DNA of 64,000 nt from Eubacterium minutum ATCC 700079 (GTDB lineage Bacteria; Bacillota; Clostridia; Peptostreptococcales; Anaerovoracaceae), in assembly GCA_003433295.1 (NCBI GenBank), contig CP016202.1:514993-578992 (forward strand), in the 5' to 3' direction. The notes below the pieces were generated by a model. It made no database searches. It saw only the letters and a list, made by a program, of their open reading frames with translations, and was not told the origin of the DNA. The position numbers were made by a program, and so were the translations under genes. Of the stretch, positions 34,501 through 44,800 are shown piece by piece; the first letter of the stretch is position 1, and every line of letters begins with the position of its first letter.

Positions 34501-34855
34501 GAGTGGCGGACGAAAACTTGAACTTCTCCAAGCTGATTGAACTCTCAAATTAAAAACCCGCCCGTGCTGCGGCATCTGTCAAGTCCTCATCGCAGAGAAT
34601 CAATCGGCTCATTCGCGGAAATTGAATGGCGGCGTGAACTCGGGCAACAGCAACTTAATCCATTGCAACTGCCCTCAGACAGCACGCCTGCCATATTTCA
34701 ATTTCCAAGCGCGCTTCCGGCGGTGATTGTATACTGCTCCTGTGGAAAAGCATAATGCCCATGCCCGCATTTTACATGAACATCAGTAATGAATACATAA
34801 AAATTATCCCGATGATAAAACTCCACAATTATCTTGCACTATCTTGCGACGGGGA
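34501..34855. repeat. Palindromic MITE-like intergenic element, copy 2
   Basis: Same orientation and layout as 11480-11830. Shared blocks include AATTGAATGGCGGCGTGAAC, CCGGCGGTGATT, TAATGCCCATG and AAAACTCCACAATTAT near the right end. The inner arms AAATTGAA...TGGC..GGCGTG and CACGCC.GCCA...TTCAATTT (34619-34702) still pair, with compensating differences from copy 1, while the outer 21-bp arm is degraded. No gene is seen inside. Confidence 0.72.
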
Positions 34856-34895
34856 CGTTAATTCTAAACCTTATCTTTGACAGTTGTTTTAACTT

Positions 34896-34937
34896 AAAAA
34901 CCGGCTAGATGTTCCAATGAATGGATCTGCCGGTTTT
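34896..34937. terminator. Bidirectional terminator-like hairpin
   Basis: AAAAACCGGC ... GCCGGTTTT with AGAT/ATCT inner pairing, flanked by A- and T-runs so it could work in both directions. On the minus strand it follows the small membrane protein gene ending at 35059; the 120 bp between hold nothing I can identify. Confidence 0.7.
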
Positions 34938-35058
34938 CTTAGTGATTGTGATTTATAGTATTCCCCCCTACTATTTCGAGTCCAAGTTTATTAAAAATCT
35001 TGGAAGAAGTCTTGCGAAAAAACAAGGGGAAGCACGCCCGTTTCCTGATAGGCACAGC

Positions 35059-35325
35059 TTAAGCCATATACATAATAATAGCCGCATACGACAAATTTAT
35101 TGTACATATTGAAAAAATGAGTAATGGTCGGCTACTCTTATCGCAAGCGCCACTGTTCCTATAAAGTCGATTACTCGATATAGCAATTGATATAAGCATA
35201 AGAATGACTACCGATATCAAGGCACAATAACTTACCGGTTTCTCAATGTAAAAAAGTTTTACGAAAAAAAGTACCGCTAGCAACAACGCCTGAATATACG
35301 ATATAAGTTTACTTTTAAAACTCAC
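35059..35325 (-). CDS. Small membrane protein of unknown function
   Basis: An 88-residue protein with three likely transmembrane helices: residues 9-26 (YIQALLLAVLFFVKLFYI), 32-50 (YCALISVVILMLISIAISS) and 68-86 (LLIFSICTINLSYAAIIMY). I do not recognise the family. It is supported by a GTG start with AGGAGAACTATCA upstream and by a strong promoter at 35347-35375, plus a terminator downstream. Its GC content is visibly lower than that of neighbouring housekeeping genes. Confidence 0.65.
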   Translation of the reverse strand: MSFKSKLISYIQALLLAVLFFVKLFYIEKPVSYCALISVVILMLISIAISSNRLYRNSGACDKSSRPLLIFSICTINLSYAAIIMYMA

Positions 35326-35346
35326 TGATAGTTCTCCTATAACTCA

Positions 35347-35375
35347 ATTATAAGTTTAATGCGCTAAAACATCAA
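35347..35375 (-). promoter_or_regulatory. Promoter of the small membrane protein gene
   Basis: Minus strand TTGATG (35370-35375), 17 bp, perfect TATAAT (35347-35352). It lies in the 95-bp gap after the DUF4430 gene, so the small gene does not depend on the riboswitch operon. Confidence 0.7.
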
Positions 35376-35420
35376 TAATAATCCTCTAAATTGACATTTT
35401 TTAGTTAACCCTCGCCGTAG

Positions 35421-37268
35421 TCAATACGCGCGGCAGCGGATCATGCCCGACCATGCTCCGTACTTTTTCTTTCCGGAAACGCGTTTATACGCTCGCACTC
35501 TTATGCGGTATCCGGTCCTTCTCTTGAGTTTTAATTTTTTTATGGAAACGTATGTCTTGCGACATGTTTTGTACTTCCATTTCTTTTTTCTTTTTTCTTT
35601 GAATGCAAGTACGTATCCGTCGGCATTGTCTGTTTTTCTCCATTTGATGTAAAGCCTGCCGTTTTTTCTATTCGTTCGGATCCCCTTGACCTTGTCTATC
35701 TTAAATTTTTTGAGAGTATCCGGTGTTTCTCTTTCGCTTTTTTTATAATCGCCAGAAGGTCGGTTTCCCGGGAAGCCTTGATTCGAATTCCCCGACGGTG
35801 GATTCGTGTCGCTCTTAGGCGGGATCAAAGGATTGTCCGGTTCGCCGATAGGGGGTGGTGCCGGTGGATCTTCCGGTTCAACCACCGGGGGTTCTTCGTT
35901 TTTCTTGATTATCTCCTCCAGTTCTTTTATCGCCGCGCCCTTTACCTTTCGCACATTTTCAAGCGTTTCACATCCATTTATAGCTGTTTTCCACTTTTCT
36001 ATCGCTGTTTTCAGTTTTTCTTTCTTTTGTCCTGAATATTTGTCGGGATCATATGCAGCCAACGCCTCCAGCGCTTTTTTCTTGGCTTCATCGAGAAGTT
36101 TCTGATCTTCCGGCGGTTTCTCCACCTTCTCCACCTCATCTATCTCCCGCTTCGCTTCCTCCACAAGATTACGCACAGTTCCGACATTACCCGCCGAGTC
36201 TATCTTTGCATATGCACCGGCCAGGATATCATTTATTTTGTCCTTATTTTCGTCCGTATACATACTAAAATCAACATACCCGGACAGTTCGCGTTTTGCA
36301 TCTTTTTTTGCCGCTTTAAGTCTGCCCTCCTCAGGTTTAAAAGTATCTTTGACAGTAATTACGGAAATAGGAGGCGCAGCAACAAACGGATTATTGTTTG
36401 CCTGATTCAGAAATGTCGGAAATCCCGGACCCGCCGACACGTAATAAGTCCCGGGTTCACTGAAATACAATGTCACATATCCGTTTTCATCCGTTTTTAT
36501 ATTTTGAGGTTTCCAACTCCTGCCTTGATCGTTGCTTATTCTTACTTTTTCTCCCACGACCGGCAGAGCCTCATTCTGTCCGCCGTTAATATTTTCCTGA
36601 GTTCCTATCTTGCTTAATTTGAGGCGGAAGTCCTCCCCTACATATGTCGTATGTGTCGTCTTGTCAAAGTTGAGAAACGCTCCGTGATGATAGAATTCCC
36701 AGTCGCTGAACATTGCCAGATCTATCTCATCACCGTCCTCAAGGAGTATATAATCGGCGGTCGATCCTATCCCCTTAGCCATCAGCGGATATTTATGATT
36801 GACGAAGTACATAAGGTTTTCATCGTGACCCCAGAAGTGTTTCATGTACATGTGGCATGCTGTCTGGGTGACATCTATGATTTCGGAATGAACATCCTCC
36901 TTTGTCAGTTTGGAACCTTTGTAATACTGCTCAAGCATCCTTATGTATAAATGCAGCAATGTAGGTCGCTTGATCAGCTCCGAATCTTTTATATATTCCC
37001 CGCCCTCTTCAAACGGCTTGTTGTGAAGTCTGTAAAACTTTTCAAGTCCGTAATCTTTGAGATCAAAATAATCTATTTTGACAGGCAGGTACGCTATAGG
37101 CGTTCCGTTCACCGGACTTTTCACAAAATCTCCGTCATCACTTATGCTTATATATACGGTGACCGATTCGCCATCTTCCGCCGAAACCGACACAGTGGCC
37201 GAAACTCCAACGATGAACAACATTACGATCGCCAAAAGCAGTATTTTTATTTTTTTTAATCTAAACAT
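35421..37268 (-). CDS. Secreted DUF4430 (transcobalamin-like) surface protein with FnIII-like tail
   Basis: A 615-residue exported protein. Signal peptide 1-30 (KIKILLLAIVMLFIVGVSAT). Residues about 35-190 resemble DUF4430, the fold of the C-terminal domain of transcobalamin and intrinsic factor: YFVNHKYPLMAKG then LLEDGDEIDLAMFSDW. Then a beta-rich carboxypeptidase-regulatory-like module (NIKTDENGYVTLYFSEPGTY), two helical repeats (320-455), a Pro-rich linker (455-510) and a Lys/Arg-rich fibronectin-III-like C-terminus ending YGAWSGMIRCRAY. No LPxTG or SLH motif. It is last in the same-strand series below a B12 riboswitch, which fits corrinoid binding; that function is inference. ATG at 37268 with AGGAG 9 nt upstream. 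Confidence 0.75.
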   Translation of the reverse strand: MFRLKKIKILLLAIVMLFIVGVSATVSVSAEDGESVTVYISISDDGDFVKSPVNGTPIAYLPVKIDYFDLKDYGLEKFYRLHNKPFEEGGEYIKDSELIKRPTLLHLYIRMLEQYYKGSKLTKEDVHSEIIDVTQTACHMYMKHFWGHDENLMYFVNHKYPLMAKGIGSTADYILLEDGDEIDLAMFSDWEFYHHGAFLNFDKTTHTTYVGEDFRLKLSKIGTQENINGGQNEALPVVGEKVRISNDQGRSWKPQNIKTDENGYVTLYFSEPGTYYVSAGPGFPTFLNQANNNPFVAAPPISVITVKDTFKPEEGRLKAAKKDAKRELSGYVDFSMYTDENKDKINDILAGAYAKIDSAGNVGTVRNLVEEAKREIDEVEKVEKPPEDQKLLDEAKKKALEALAAYDPDKYSGQKKEKLKTAIEKWKTAINGCETLENVRKVKGAAIKELEEIIKKNEEPPVVEPEDPPAPPPIGEPDNPLIPPKSDTNPPSGNSNQGFPGNRPSGDYKKSERETPDTLKKFKIDKVKGIRTNRKNGRLYIKWRKTDNADGYVLAFKEKRKKKWKYKTCRKTYVSIKKLKLKRRTGYRIRVRAYKRVSGKKKYGAWSGMIRCRAY

Positions 37269-37329
37269 CGCCACTGTCTCCTCTCATTAATTTCCGAAAT
37301 GTTCGCACTGTCCGATGCATGTCCGGCAG

Positions 37330-37415
37330 GCTCCGGAGGTTCATGGTTACGTGTAAATGAACCTCCGGATTCATGAGCGGGCATGTCGGTACACATGATG
37401 TAATAAGTCCGACGT
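37330..37415. repeat. Cloverleaf repeat element, copy B (degenerate)
   Basis: Arm 1 is perfect: CCGGAGGTTCAT (37332-37343) and ATGAACCTCCGG with a 12-nt loop. Arm 2 is eroded (TCATG/CATGA). Arm 3 keeps AATAAGTCCGACG but its partner is lost, and the closing stem is not recognisable. It lies between the third large paralogue and the DUF4430 gene, inside the presumed operon. Confidence 0.75.
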
Positions 37416-37440
37416 TGAATTTATTTTTTTCAGGCGCCGT

Positions 37441-40400
37441 TTATCTGCACTTAACTTTTTTAGCTGTCGTCCAGCCGCCGTATTCAGTCGAACCGTTCAC
37501 TTTTCCGACGGCACGAACCTTGAAGTAATAGTATTTGTTCTTTTTCAGTTTTCCGGTCTTCACTCTCGTCGCTTTAACAGTCTTAAGTCGTTTGTAGCTC
37601 TTGCTGCCTTTCTTCTTGTACGCTATCTCGTACATCACGGCATTTCCGTTCTTTTTCCAAGTAAGAACAAAGGCTCTTTTTACTCGCTTTATCTTAAGTC
37701 CCGCTATTTTCAAAGATTTTTTTCTGTTCGCTTTCTCGTTCTCGGTTGTATTCCCCGTCTTATCGCCGGCAGGTGTCTTTACAATCGGATTTGCTTTGTC
37801 CGTCGGTTTTGCCAACGGATTTGTGATTGCCGTGTTTTTGTCGGCTTTGATTTTATCCACTTCACCCTGCAGTTTTATGAGTTTTTCCATGATCAGCAGA
37901 TTGTTATAGGTGTATACATCTTTCTTCTGCTTATCGTTCAGCGCGTCATAGGCTTTTCTAAGGGCTTCGACATCCTTGACCTTAACTTCATCTTCAGAAC
38001 TCAGTTTGTCGATTTTCTCCGCCAAGTTGAAGCCTTTCCCGTTTTCTTCAGCCTGTACAAGTTTTTCCACATTTGTAACATACGTTTTTGCGTTCTTGGA
38101 AAGTTCTTCATAACTCGCTCTCGCCTTTACGACGTCGCTGTAATTTTCTCTTGTGACTTCTTCAGGCAATGCATTGAACAGATTTTCAACTTCCTCTGCC
38201 TGTGCCCGCTCTTCCACCGCATCACCCGAGCCCTTTACAGTCAGGTGTATATACTTTATGGACGGCGCAGCCTTGCCTTCCTGTGTTATGATCCTGAGCA
38301 TCTTCTTGTCAGGCAGACCTTCATAGTTACGGGTTTTGGCTCTCTGATTGTTAATGTATACGTTAGCATCAGCTCCCGCTTCGACGTTCACGTCATAAGA
38401 TTTGTCTGAATCCAAGACTACGTTGTAAACATCCCTGTCCTCGCTGACATTGAGTTCTTTGCCGGCAATCGTAATCTTAGGATCCGCAGTCTTTCCAAAG
38501 TCTTCTTTCTCTTCGGAAGTTCTGCTTATGCATGAGATCTCGGTCGATTTTTCGCCGATTGCTCCCGCTCCGATAAACGATGCAGTTTGAACTTTTACGT
38601 AGTGAATCTTAAGTTTGCTCGAGTCTACCGGATTCCCGTCCTTGTCTACGGCCCACTTAAGGTCGAATCCGTCTCCGTATCCGTCATATCCGCTTACATA
38701 CGGATTCCCCACGGGAACTTCATAGAGGTTAACATCTTCTCCGGTGCCCGCTACGGTGCTTGAATTTCTGTGAGTATCCACGTACCCGAACGCAGGCAGA
38801 CGTGCGGAACCGTTTTCAAGACCTTTGTTTTCAGGTACCGATGAGCCGAAAACTCTCGTTCCGGTAAACGTTATGGCTTTATCCTCGCCCTCCTTCCAGT
38901 CGTAGAGCGGATACCATTTTTTATCCGGCATGCTGTAGGAAGTTCCGGCAAATCCCACGCCCAGCGTATCCTTGTTCCCGAGATTGTCCTCATAATCGGC
39001 AACTTTGCTGTTAGGGTTCTTCTTATACGTAACAGAGTAATCCCACATGGTGGTGCTGTCATAATGATCGGATCCTGCAAGAGAATACCATTTCTTTCCG
39101 TCCTCGGATACCAGCACATTTCCGGGTTCTGAAAAACCTTCGCCGCCGTTGCTGTTTCCGAATACTGTAAAATCGATCCCATACGGGTGTTTCGGATCAT
39201 CGGTAATCGCTTTATCGTATTTCAGGGTCATGAACCCTCCGAAATTTCCGAGCGAAATGCAGGTGTACCAGTTTCCGGTTCCCATATTTATCTTTTCAGG
39301 GAAGATCCCGAACGTTCCCCAGCCCTGATTTCCGCCCGATGTGTACTGGCTTCCCGGGCACATGTATCCGACAACGGAATCATGTACACCTTTCAATGTA
39401 CCTTTTGTCGTACCGACCTTATAAAATTTGAACTTGAATTTACCGGTAGCCACTTTTTCTCCTTCTCCCGTGCTTACCGCTATTGTGTGTGCTTCGGTAC
39501 TTCCCTGATCTTTCAGCGGAGTTTTTGTTTCAACCGTGTACAGATCATTTCCGTCTTCATCTTCGCCCGACGGCTTAAGCAGGTTCGCATCGTCCACACT
39601 TCCTTTATACAGTTTCGCTCCTTTTTTAACGTGATACGTGATTACAGCGTTCTCCGTATTATGCGCCACAACTGCAGCGGACTCCGTATATCCGGGCGCC
39701 CATTTAGGCGAGCACCATGTAAGACCTTCTCCCAGATCGACTTTCTTGATATTTGCCAATCCCAAAGACTCCGGATTAGCGTCAACTCTGTTGATCGTAA
39801 CCTTATACGTCTTGGACGCATTTGCAAACGGATCCGCATCCGGATTTTCTTTTTTGCTCTTCTTGTACGATGCATCCGATACGCAGCGTATCAGCACTTC
39901 CGAGGAATTGCTTTCAGGAATGCTCACTTCATCCGTGGTCGTGTTGCCCACATTCTCTTTCCATGTGTTTCCGCCATCCGTTGAATATCCTATATGTCCG
40001 GTTGTATAATCCTGCGGTGTTGCCGTCACCTTTACCTTTGTTATATCGCTGAATACAAACACTTTATAATCTGTAACCGGCGACCAGCTCGAAAATCTCG
40101 GCGACAGTGCTCCTTCTGTCTGTCCGTTATATTCTGTCTGAGACGGCTCTCTGTCAACTGTGGTAACACCGATGCTCCTTATACCTTCCTGGGTCTGGTA
40201 ACCTTTAACGATTTTAAACGTGTAAGTGCTGTCCTCGCCCTTTCCGTCCGTTGAAGACGCCTTCACGACTATTTTATTTTCACCCGGCTCCAGGGTCGTT
40301 CCGATTTCCTTTCCGGACTCCATATTCACGGTATTGTCGCCATTCTTCAGTTCCATCTTGACTTTCTTGTCATCAAAAACCGCCCCCAGTCTCATCTGAT

Positions 40401-41766
40401 ATGTATTACTGTTGACATAATAGGTCTTCTCGCTCTCATCGGCAATCGAAAAGAAATGCGCCTTTACGGCTTTCATCTCTTTGTCGAGATATTTTTCAGT
40501 GAGTTTCAGCGGTTTTTTGTATCCTTCATCCTCATAGACCTGCATGCCTATCGAGGTGTAGAATTTTGTGGGATAAGCTTTATCCGGCTTGACCACGTGA
40601 ACTTCATAAACCGCCGTATAATCGGCATTTCCGTCCTTGTCGGTATCCCATTCAGCCTTTATGACAGCTTTTCCGGTTTTAACACCTTCCACAAGTCCGG
40701 TGTTTTCACCGACCTTTACGACCTCTGTATCGTCGGTCTTCCATGTTATCTCATCAGCCTTGACGCCTTTGCCGGTAAGCTGCAACGTTTTACCCTGCTC
40801 TACAATACTTTCATTGACCGTACCCTGCGGATCCGTCACATAGAACCCTTTTACCGTTAATTCCGTCGTTACTTTATTTTCATCGTTGAATCTGTCCTTT
40901 GCCGTTATCGTGACCTTTCCCGGCGCTTTCGGATACAGACCGCAATAACTTTTATCTTCAAAATCAAGATCTATTATATCTTTTTGCTCCGTCGAGTAGT
41001 CCACTATCTTATAGTCATTGTACTGACCCGGGGACACCTGAAGATAAGGTGGGATAGTCCCGATTATTCCGTTTTCCGGGATCTGCACGGTTGTAGGATT
41101 TTTCCCCCATCCCATTTTCGGAAGCACATAGACTTCAATCTTCCCCGTGTTCTTGTTGTGAACCGAGCTTGCGGTAAAGGTGACATATTCCGCATTTTTC
41201 AGATCTTCGGGCGGAGTAACCACTCCGTCTTCGTCTATGGCAAAGCCTGCCTTGTTGGATGTCCATTTCACCTTGGCACTGCTGCCTGCAGGCTCCGGCA
41301 CGGCTTTCAGCCTGAAAGTCTTTTCTTTGCATCCCGCGGTAAAGAAATTTACCCCGCTTTTGCTCTTGTTCACATTGCCGTCCGCAACCTCAACTGTGAG
41401 CTTTTCGGGCGGTGCCGCTTTTTCCACATAGACATAGCAGCTGGCTTCCGCCCCCTTATAATTTGCGGTAATCTCCGCGATTCCGGCCTTGAGTGCTTTT
41501 ACCTCTCCCTTTTCTACGGTCGCCACTTTTTTAGGCGATGATGACCACTTGACATCGTCGAGGTTGCCGCCCTCGGGCGTAATCGTCGCTTCCAGCTTTA
41601 CGGTCTCTCCCGTTTCCAGATTGAGAATTTTCTTGTCCAACTTTATGCCGGCCTCTCCCTCGGCATAGGTCGAATTGACCATCATAATCATCGCCGCCGC
41701 GAGCATGATCGCCAAAACTACCGCGACACGGGACATTGTTCCCTTGCCAAAATAACTTTTTCTCAT
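37441..41766 (-). CDS. Giant Ig-like surface protein, paralogue C
   Basis: A 1,441-residue secreted protein, third of three tandem paralogues. Signal peptide 1-35 ending TYAEG. Big2-type Ig domain 37-115 (AGIKLDKKILNLETGETVKL), more Ig-like domains to about 395, cadherin-like sandwiches about 400-690, a central block about 700-1085 with CPGSQYTSGGNQGWGTFG, YGIDFTVFGNSNGG and WYSLAGSDHYDSTTMWDYSV, another sandwich to 1180, a helical segment 1194-1299, and a basic FnIII-like tail 1349-1441. Function is not known from sequence. No LPxTG or SLH. AAGGAGAAAAAG precedes the ATG. A hairpin separates it from paralogue B. Confidence 0.88.
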   Translation of the reverse strand: MRKSYFGKGTMSRVAVVLAIMLAAAMIMMVNSTYAEGEAGIKLDKKILNLETGETVKLEATITPEGGNLDDVKWSSSPKKVATVEKGEVKALKAGIAEITANYKGAEASCYVYVEKAAPPEKLTVEVADGNVNKSKSGVNFFTAGCKEKTFRLKAVPEPAGSSAKVKWTSNKAGFAIDEDGVVTPPEDLKNAEYVTFTASSVHNKNTGKIEVYVLPKMGWGKNPTTVQIPENGIIGTIPPYLQVSPGQYNDYKIVDYSTEQKDIIDLDFEDKSYCGLYPKAPGKVTITAKDRFNDENKVTTELTVKGFYVTDPQGTVNESIVEQGKTLQLTGKGVKADEITWKTDDTEVVKVGENTGLVEGVKTGKAVIKAEWDTDKDGNADYTAVYEVHVVKPDKAYPTKFYTSIGMQVYEDEGYKKPLKLTEKYLDKEMKAVKAHFFSIADESEKTYYVNSNTYQMRLGAVFDDKKVKMELKNGDNTVNMESGKEIGTTLEPGENKIVVKASSTDGKGEDSTYTFKIVKGYQTQEGIRSIGVTTVDREPSQTEYNGQTEGALSPRFSSWSPVTDYKVFVFSDITKVKVTATPQDYTTGHIGYSTDGGNTWKENVGNTTTDEVSIPESNSSEVLIRCVSDASYKKSKKENPDADPFANASKTYKVTINRVDANPESLGLANIKKVDLGEGLTWCSPKWAPGYTESAAVVAHNTENAVITYHVKKGAKLYKGSVDDANLLKPSGEDEDGNDLYTVETKTPLKDQGSTEAHTIAVSTGEGEKVATGKFKFKFYKVGTTKGTLKGVHDSVVGYMCPGSQYTSGGNQGWGTFGIFPEKINMGTGNWYTCISLGNFGGFMTLKYDKAITDDPKHPYGIDFTVFGNSNGGEGFSEPGNVLVSEDGKKWYSLAGSDHYDSTTMWDYSVTYKKNPNSKVADYEDNLGNKDTLGVGFAGTSYSMPDKKWYPLYDWKEGEDKAITFTGTRVFGSSVPENKGLENGSARLPAFGYVDTHRNSSTVAGTGEDVNLYEVPVGNPYVSGYDGYGDGFDLKWAVDKDGNPVDSSKLKIHYVKVQTASFIGAGAIGEKSTEISCISRTSEEKEDFGKTADPKITIAGKELNVSEDRDVYNVVLDSDKSYDVNVEAGADANVYINNQRAKTRNYEGLPDKKMLRIITQEGKAAPSIKYIHLTVKGSGDAVEERAQAEEVENLFNALPEEVTRENYSDVVKARASYEELSKNAKTYVTNVEKLVQAEENGKGFNLAEKIDKLSSEDEVKVKDVEALRKAYDALNDKQKKDVYTYNNLLIMEKLIKLQGEVDKIKADKNTAITNPLAKPTDKANPIVKTPAGDKTGNTTENEKANRKKSLKIAGLKIKRVKRAFVLTWKKNGNAVMYEIAYKKKGSKSYKRLKTVKATRVKTGKLKKNKYYYFKVRAVGKVNGSTEYGGWTTAKKVKCR

Positions 41767-41803
41767 CTTTTTCTCCTTACTTAATAATAAAATTTATTCC
41801 ACC

Positions 41804-41834
41804 GCCGTCATGTCCGGTGCTCAGACATGACGGC
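41804..41834. other. Intercistronic hairpin between paralogues B and C
   Basis: GCCGTCATGTC (41804-41814) and GACATGACGGC (41824-41834), an 11-bp perfect stem with a 9-nt loop. No strong T-run follows on the minus strand, so it is more likely an RNA stability or processing element than a full terminator. Confidence 0.6.
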
Positions 41835-41891
41835 AGGTTTGAATACTCACTCTGCAGCACTTGCAAAATTCCGACGCGGATATCTTGTCAT

Positions 41892-44800
41892 TTACATGCA
41901 CTTACCTTTTTTGGCTTTTGTCCAGTTGCCATAATACGTCGTTCCGTTCACTTTTCCGACGGCACGAACCTTGAAGTAATAGTATTTGTTCTTTTTCAGT
42001 TTTCCGGTCTTCAGTCTTGCCGTTTTAACGGTCTTAAGTCGTTTGTAGCTCTTGCCGCCCTTCTTCTTGTACGCTATCTCGTACTTCCCGGCATTTCCGT
42101 TCTTTTTCCAGGTAAGAACAAAGGCTCTCTTTACTCGCTTTATCTTAAGTCCCGTTACTTTCAAGGATTTTTTTGCGCTCGCTTTCTCGTTGTCGTTTGT
42201 ATTCCCCGACTTATCGCCCGCAGATGACTTTACGATCGGATTGGTCTTGTCCGTCGGCTTCGCCAACGGATTTGTGATTGCCCTGTTCCTGTCGGCTTTG
42301 AGTTTGTCCATTTCATCCCGCAGCTTTATGAAGTTCTCCATTATCAACAGGTTGTTATAGGTGTATACATCTTTCTTCTGCTTATCGTTCAACGCATCAT
42401 AGGCTTTTCTGAGAGCTTTCACATCCTCAACCTTGATATTATCTTCAGAACTCAGTTTGTCGATTTTCTCCGCTAACGCAAAGCCTTTTCCTCTTTCTTC
42501 CGCCTGAACGAGTTTTTCCACACTTTTTACATAGGCTTTTACGCTATTGGACAGTTCTTCATATGCCGCCCTTGCCTTTACGATGTCACTATAGTTTTCT
42601 CTCGTGACTTCTTCCGGCAACGTATCGAACATACCTTCAACTTCTTCCGCCCGTGCACGGTCTTCCACCGCATCGCCCGATCCCTTTACAGTCAGGTGTA
42701 TATACTTGATGGACGGGGATGATTTCCCTTTCTGTGTTATTACTCTTAAAATCTTTTTGTCGGGCAGACCTTCATAGTGACGAGTCCTGCTTCTCTGATT
42801 GTTTATATATACGTTCGCATCCGCAGCTGCATCCACGTTCACATCGTAAGATTTATCGGAGTCCAAGGCGACATTGTAAACGTCTTTATCTTCGCTTATA
42901 TTGACCTTTTTCCCTCCGACGGTAATTTTCGGATCTTCGGTTTTTCCAAAGTCCTCTTTCTCCTCGCTTGTTCTGCTTATGCACGATATCTCCGTGGATT
43001 TTTCACCGATCGCACCCGCTCCTATAAACGATGCGGTCTGGACTTTCACATAATGGATCTTGAGTTTGCTTGAATCCACCGGATTTCCGTCCTTGTCCAC
43101 AGCCCACTTGAGATCGAAGCCGTCTCCATATCCGTCGTAACCTTCCATATACGGATTCCCCACGGGAACATCATACAGATTCACGGATTCTCCGGTTCCC
43201 GCAACAGTTTTACCGTTCACATGCGTGTCCACATATCCGAATGCGGGCATCAATGCCGAACTGTTTTCAAGACCCTTGTTTTCAGGTACGCCCATACCGA
43301 AGACTCTCGTTCCGGTAAAGGTAATGGCCTTATCTTCTCCTTCTTTCCAATTATAGAGCGGATACCATTTTTTATCAGGCATGCTGTAGAAAGTTCCGGC
43401 AAATCCCACACCCAATGAACCCGCGTTTCCAAGGTTATCCTCATAGTCGGCGATCTTACTTTTCGGGTTCCTCTTATATGTTACGGAATAATCCCACATG
43501 GTGGTGCTGTCATAGTGATCGGATCCCGCAAGTGAATACCATTCCTTTCCGTCCTCGGATACCAACACGTTTCCGGGTTCTGAAAATCCCTCGCCGCCGT
43601 TGCTGTTTCCGAATACGGTAAAATCAATACCATACGGATGTTTCGGATCGTCGGTGATCGCCTTATCGTATTTCAAAGTCATATATCCGCCGAATTGACC
43701 GAGGGAAATGCAACTGTACCAATTTCCCGTTCCCATATTTACCTTTTCAGGGAATATTCCGTATGTGCCCCAGCCCTGATTTCCTCCCGAGGTGTACTGA
43801 CTGCCCGGACACATGTATTCAACGATGGAATCGTGAACGCCTTTCAACGTGCCTTTGGTTGTACCGACCTTATAGAGGTTAATGCTAAATCTGCTCGTAG
43901 CGGTCTTTTCACCTTCTCCGGTTACAAGTATGATATTTTGAGCTCTTACGCTGCCTTGATCCTGCAACGGAGTCTCCGTTTCCGCCGTGCACAGGTCATT
44001 TCCTTCTTCATCCTTACCGGAAGAATGTACAAGGTGCTGATCATCGACCCGTTCATTATACAATTTAGTTCCCGGCTTCACGTGATATGTGATCTTCGCC
44101 ACATCAGTGGTATGACCCACGACCGCCGCGGACTGAGTATATCCCGGCGACCACTTAGGCGAGCACCACGTAAGTCCTTCTCCCAAATCAATTTTTTTGA
44201 CATTTCCCAGCCCCAAATCTTCGGAACTTACATCAAGTCTGTTGATCGTAAGGCTATATGTCTTTTTTGCCTTTTCAAACGGATCCGCATTCGGATCCTC
44301 TTTTTTGATCTTCCTGTAGTAAGCATCCGATACACAGCGGAATAATACCTCCGCGGAATTGGTTGCAGGTATTTCAATATCTTCCGTTTCAGCGATTCCC
44401 TGGACTTCCTTCCACGTGTTACCACCGTCCGACGAGTATCCGACATGTCCGGTGTAATTATCCTGAGGTATCAGCTTAACCTTCACCCTCGTTACATCTT
44501 TAAACACAAACGAAGTATAGTCGGTTTGAGGTGAATACGCCGAAAATCCCGGTGAAATACTGCCCTCCTTTTTATTATTATACAAAGTCAGTGAAGTGTC
44601 TCTGTCCTGTGGCAAAACCTCAATATTCCCCATTCCGTCATTCTTCGAATATCCTCTGATAATCGTATAATGATACGTAGTTTTCTCGCCTTTTCCATCT
44701 ATAGGCGCAACTTTTACGATCACCTCGTTATTCCCTGTCCTCAGTTCCGCATATGTTCTTTCCCCGGAGTACATGCTTTCAGTTTTATCTCCGCACTTCA

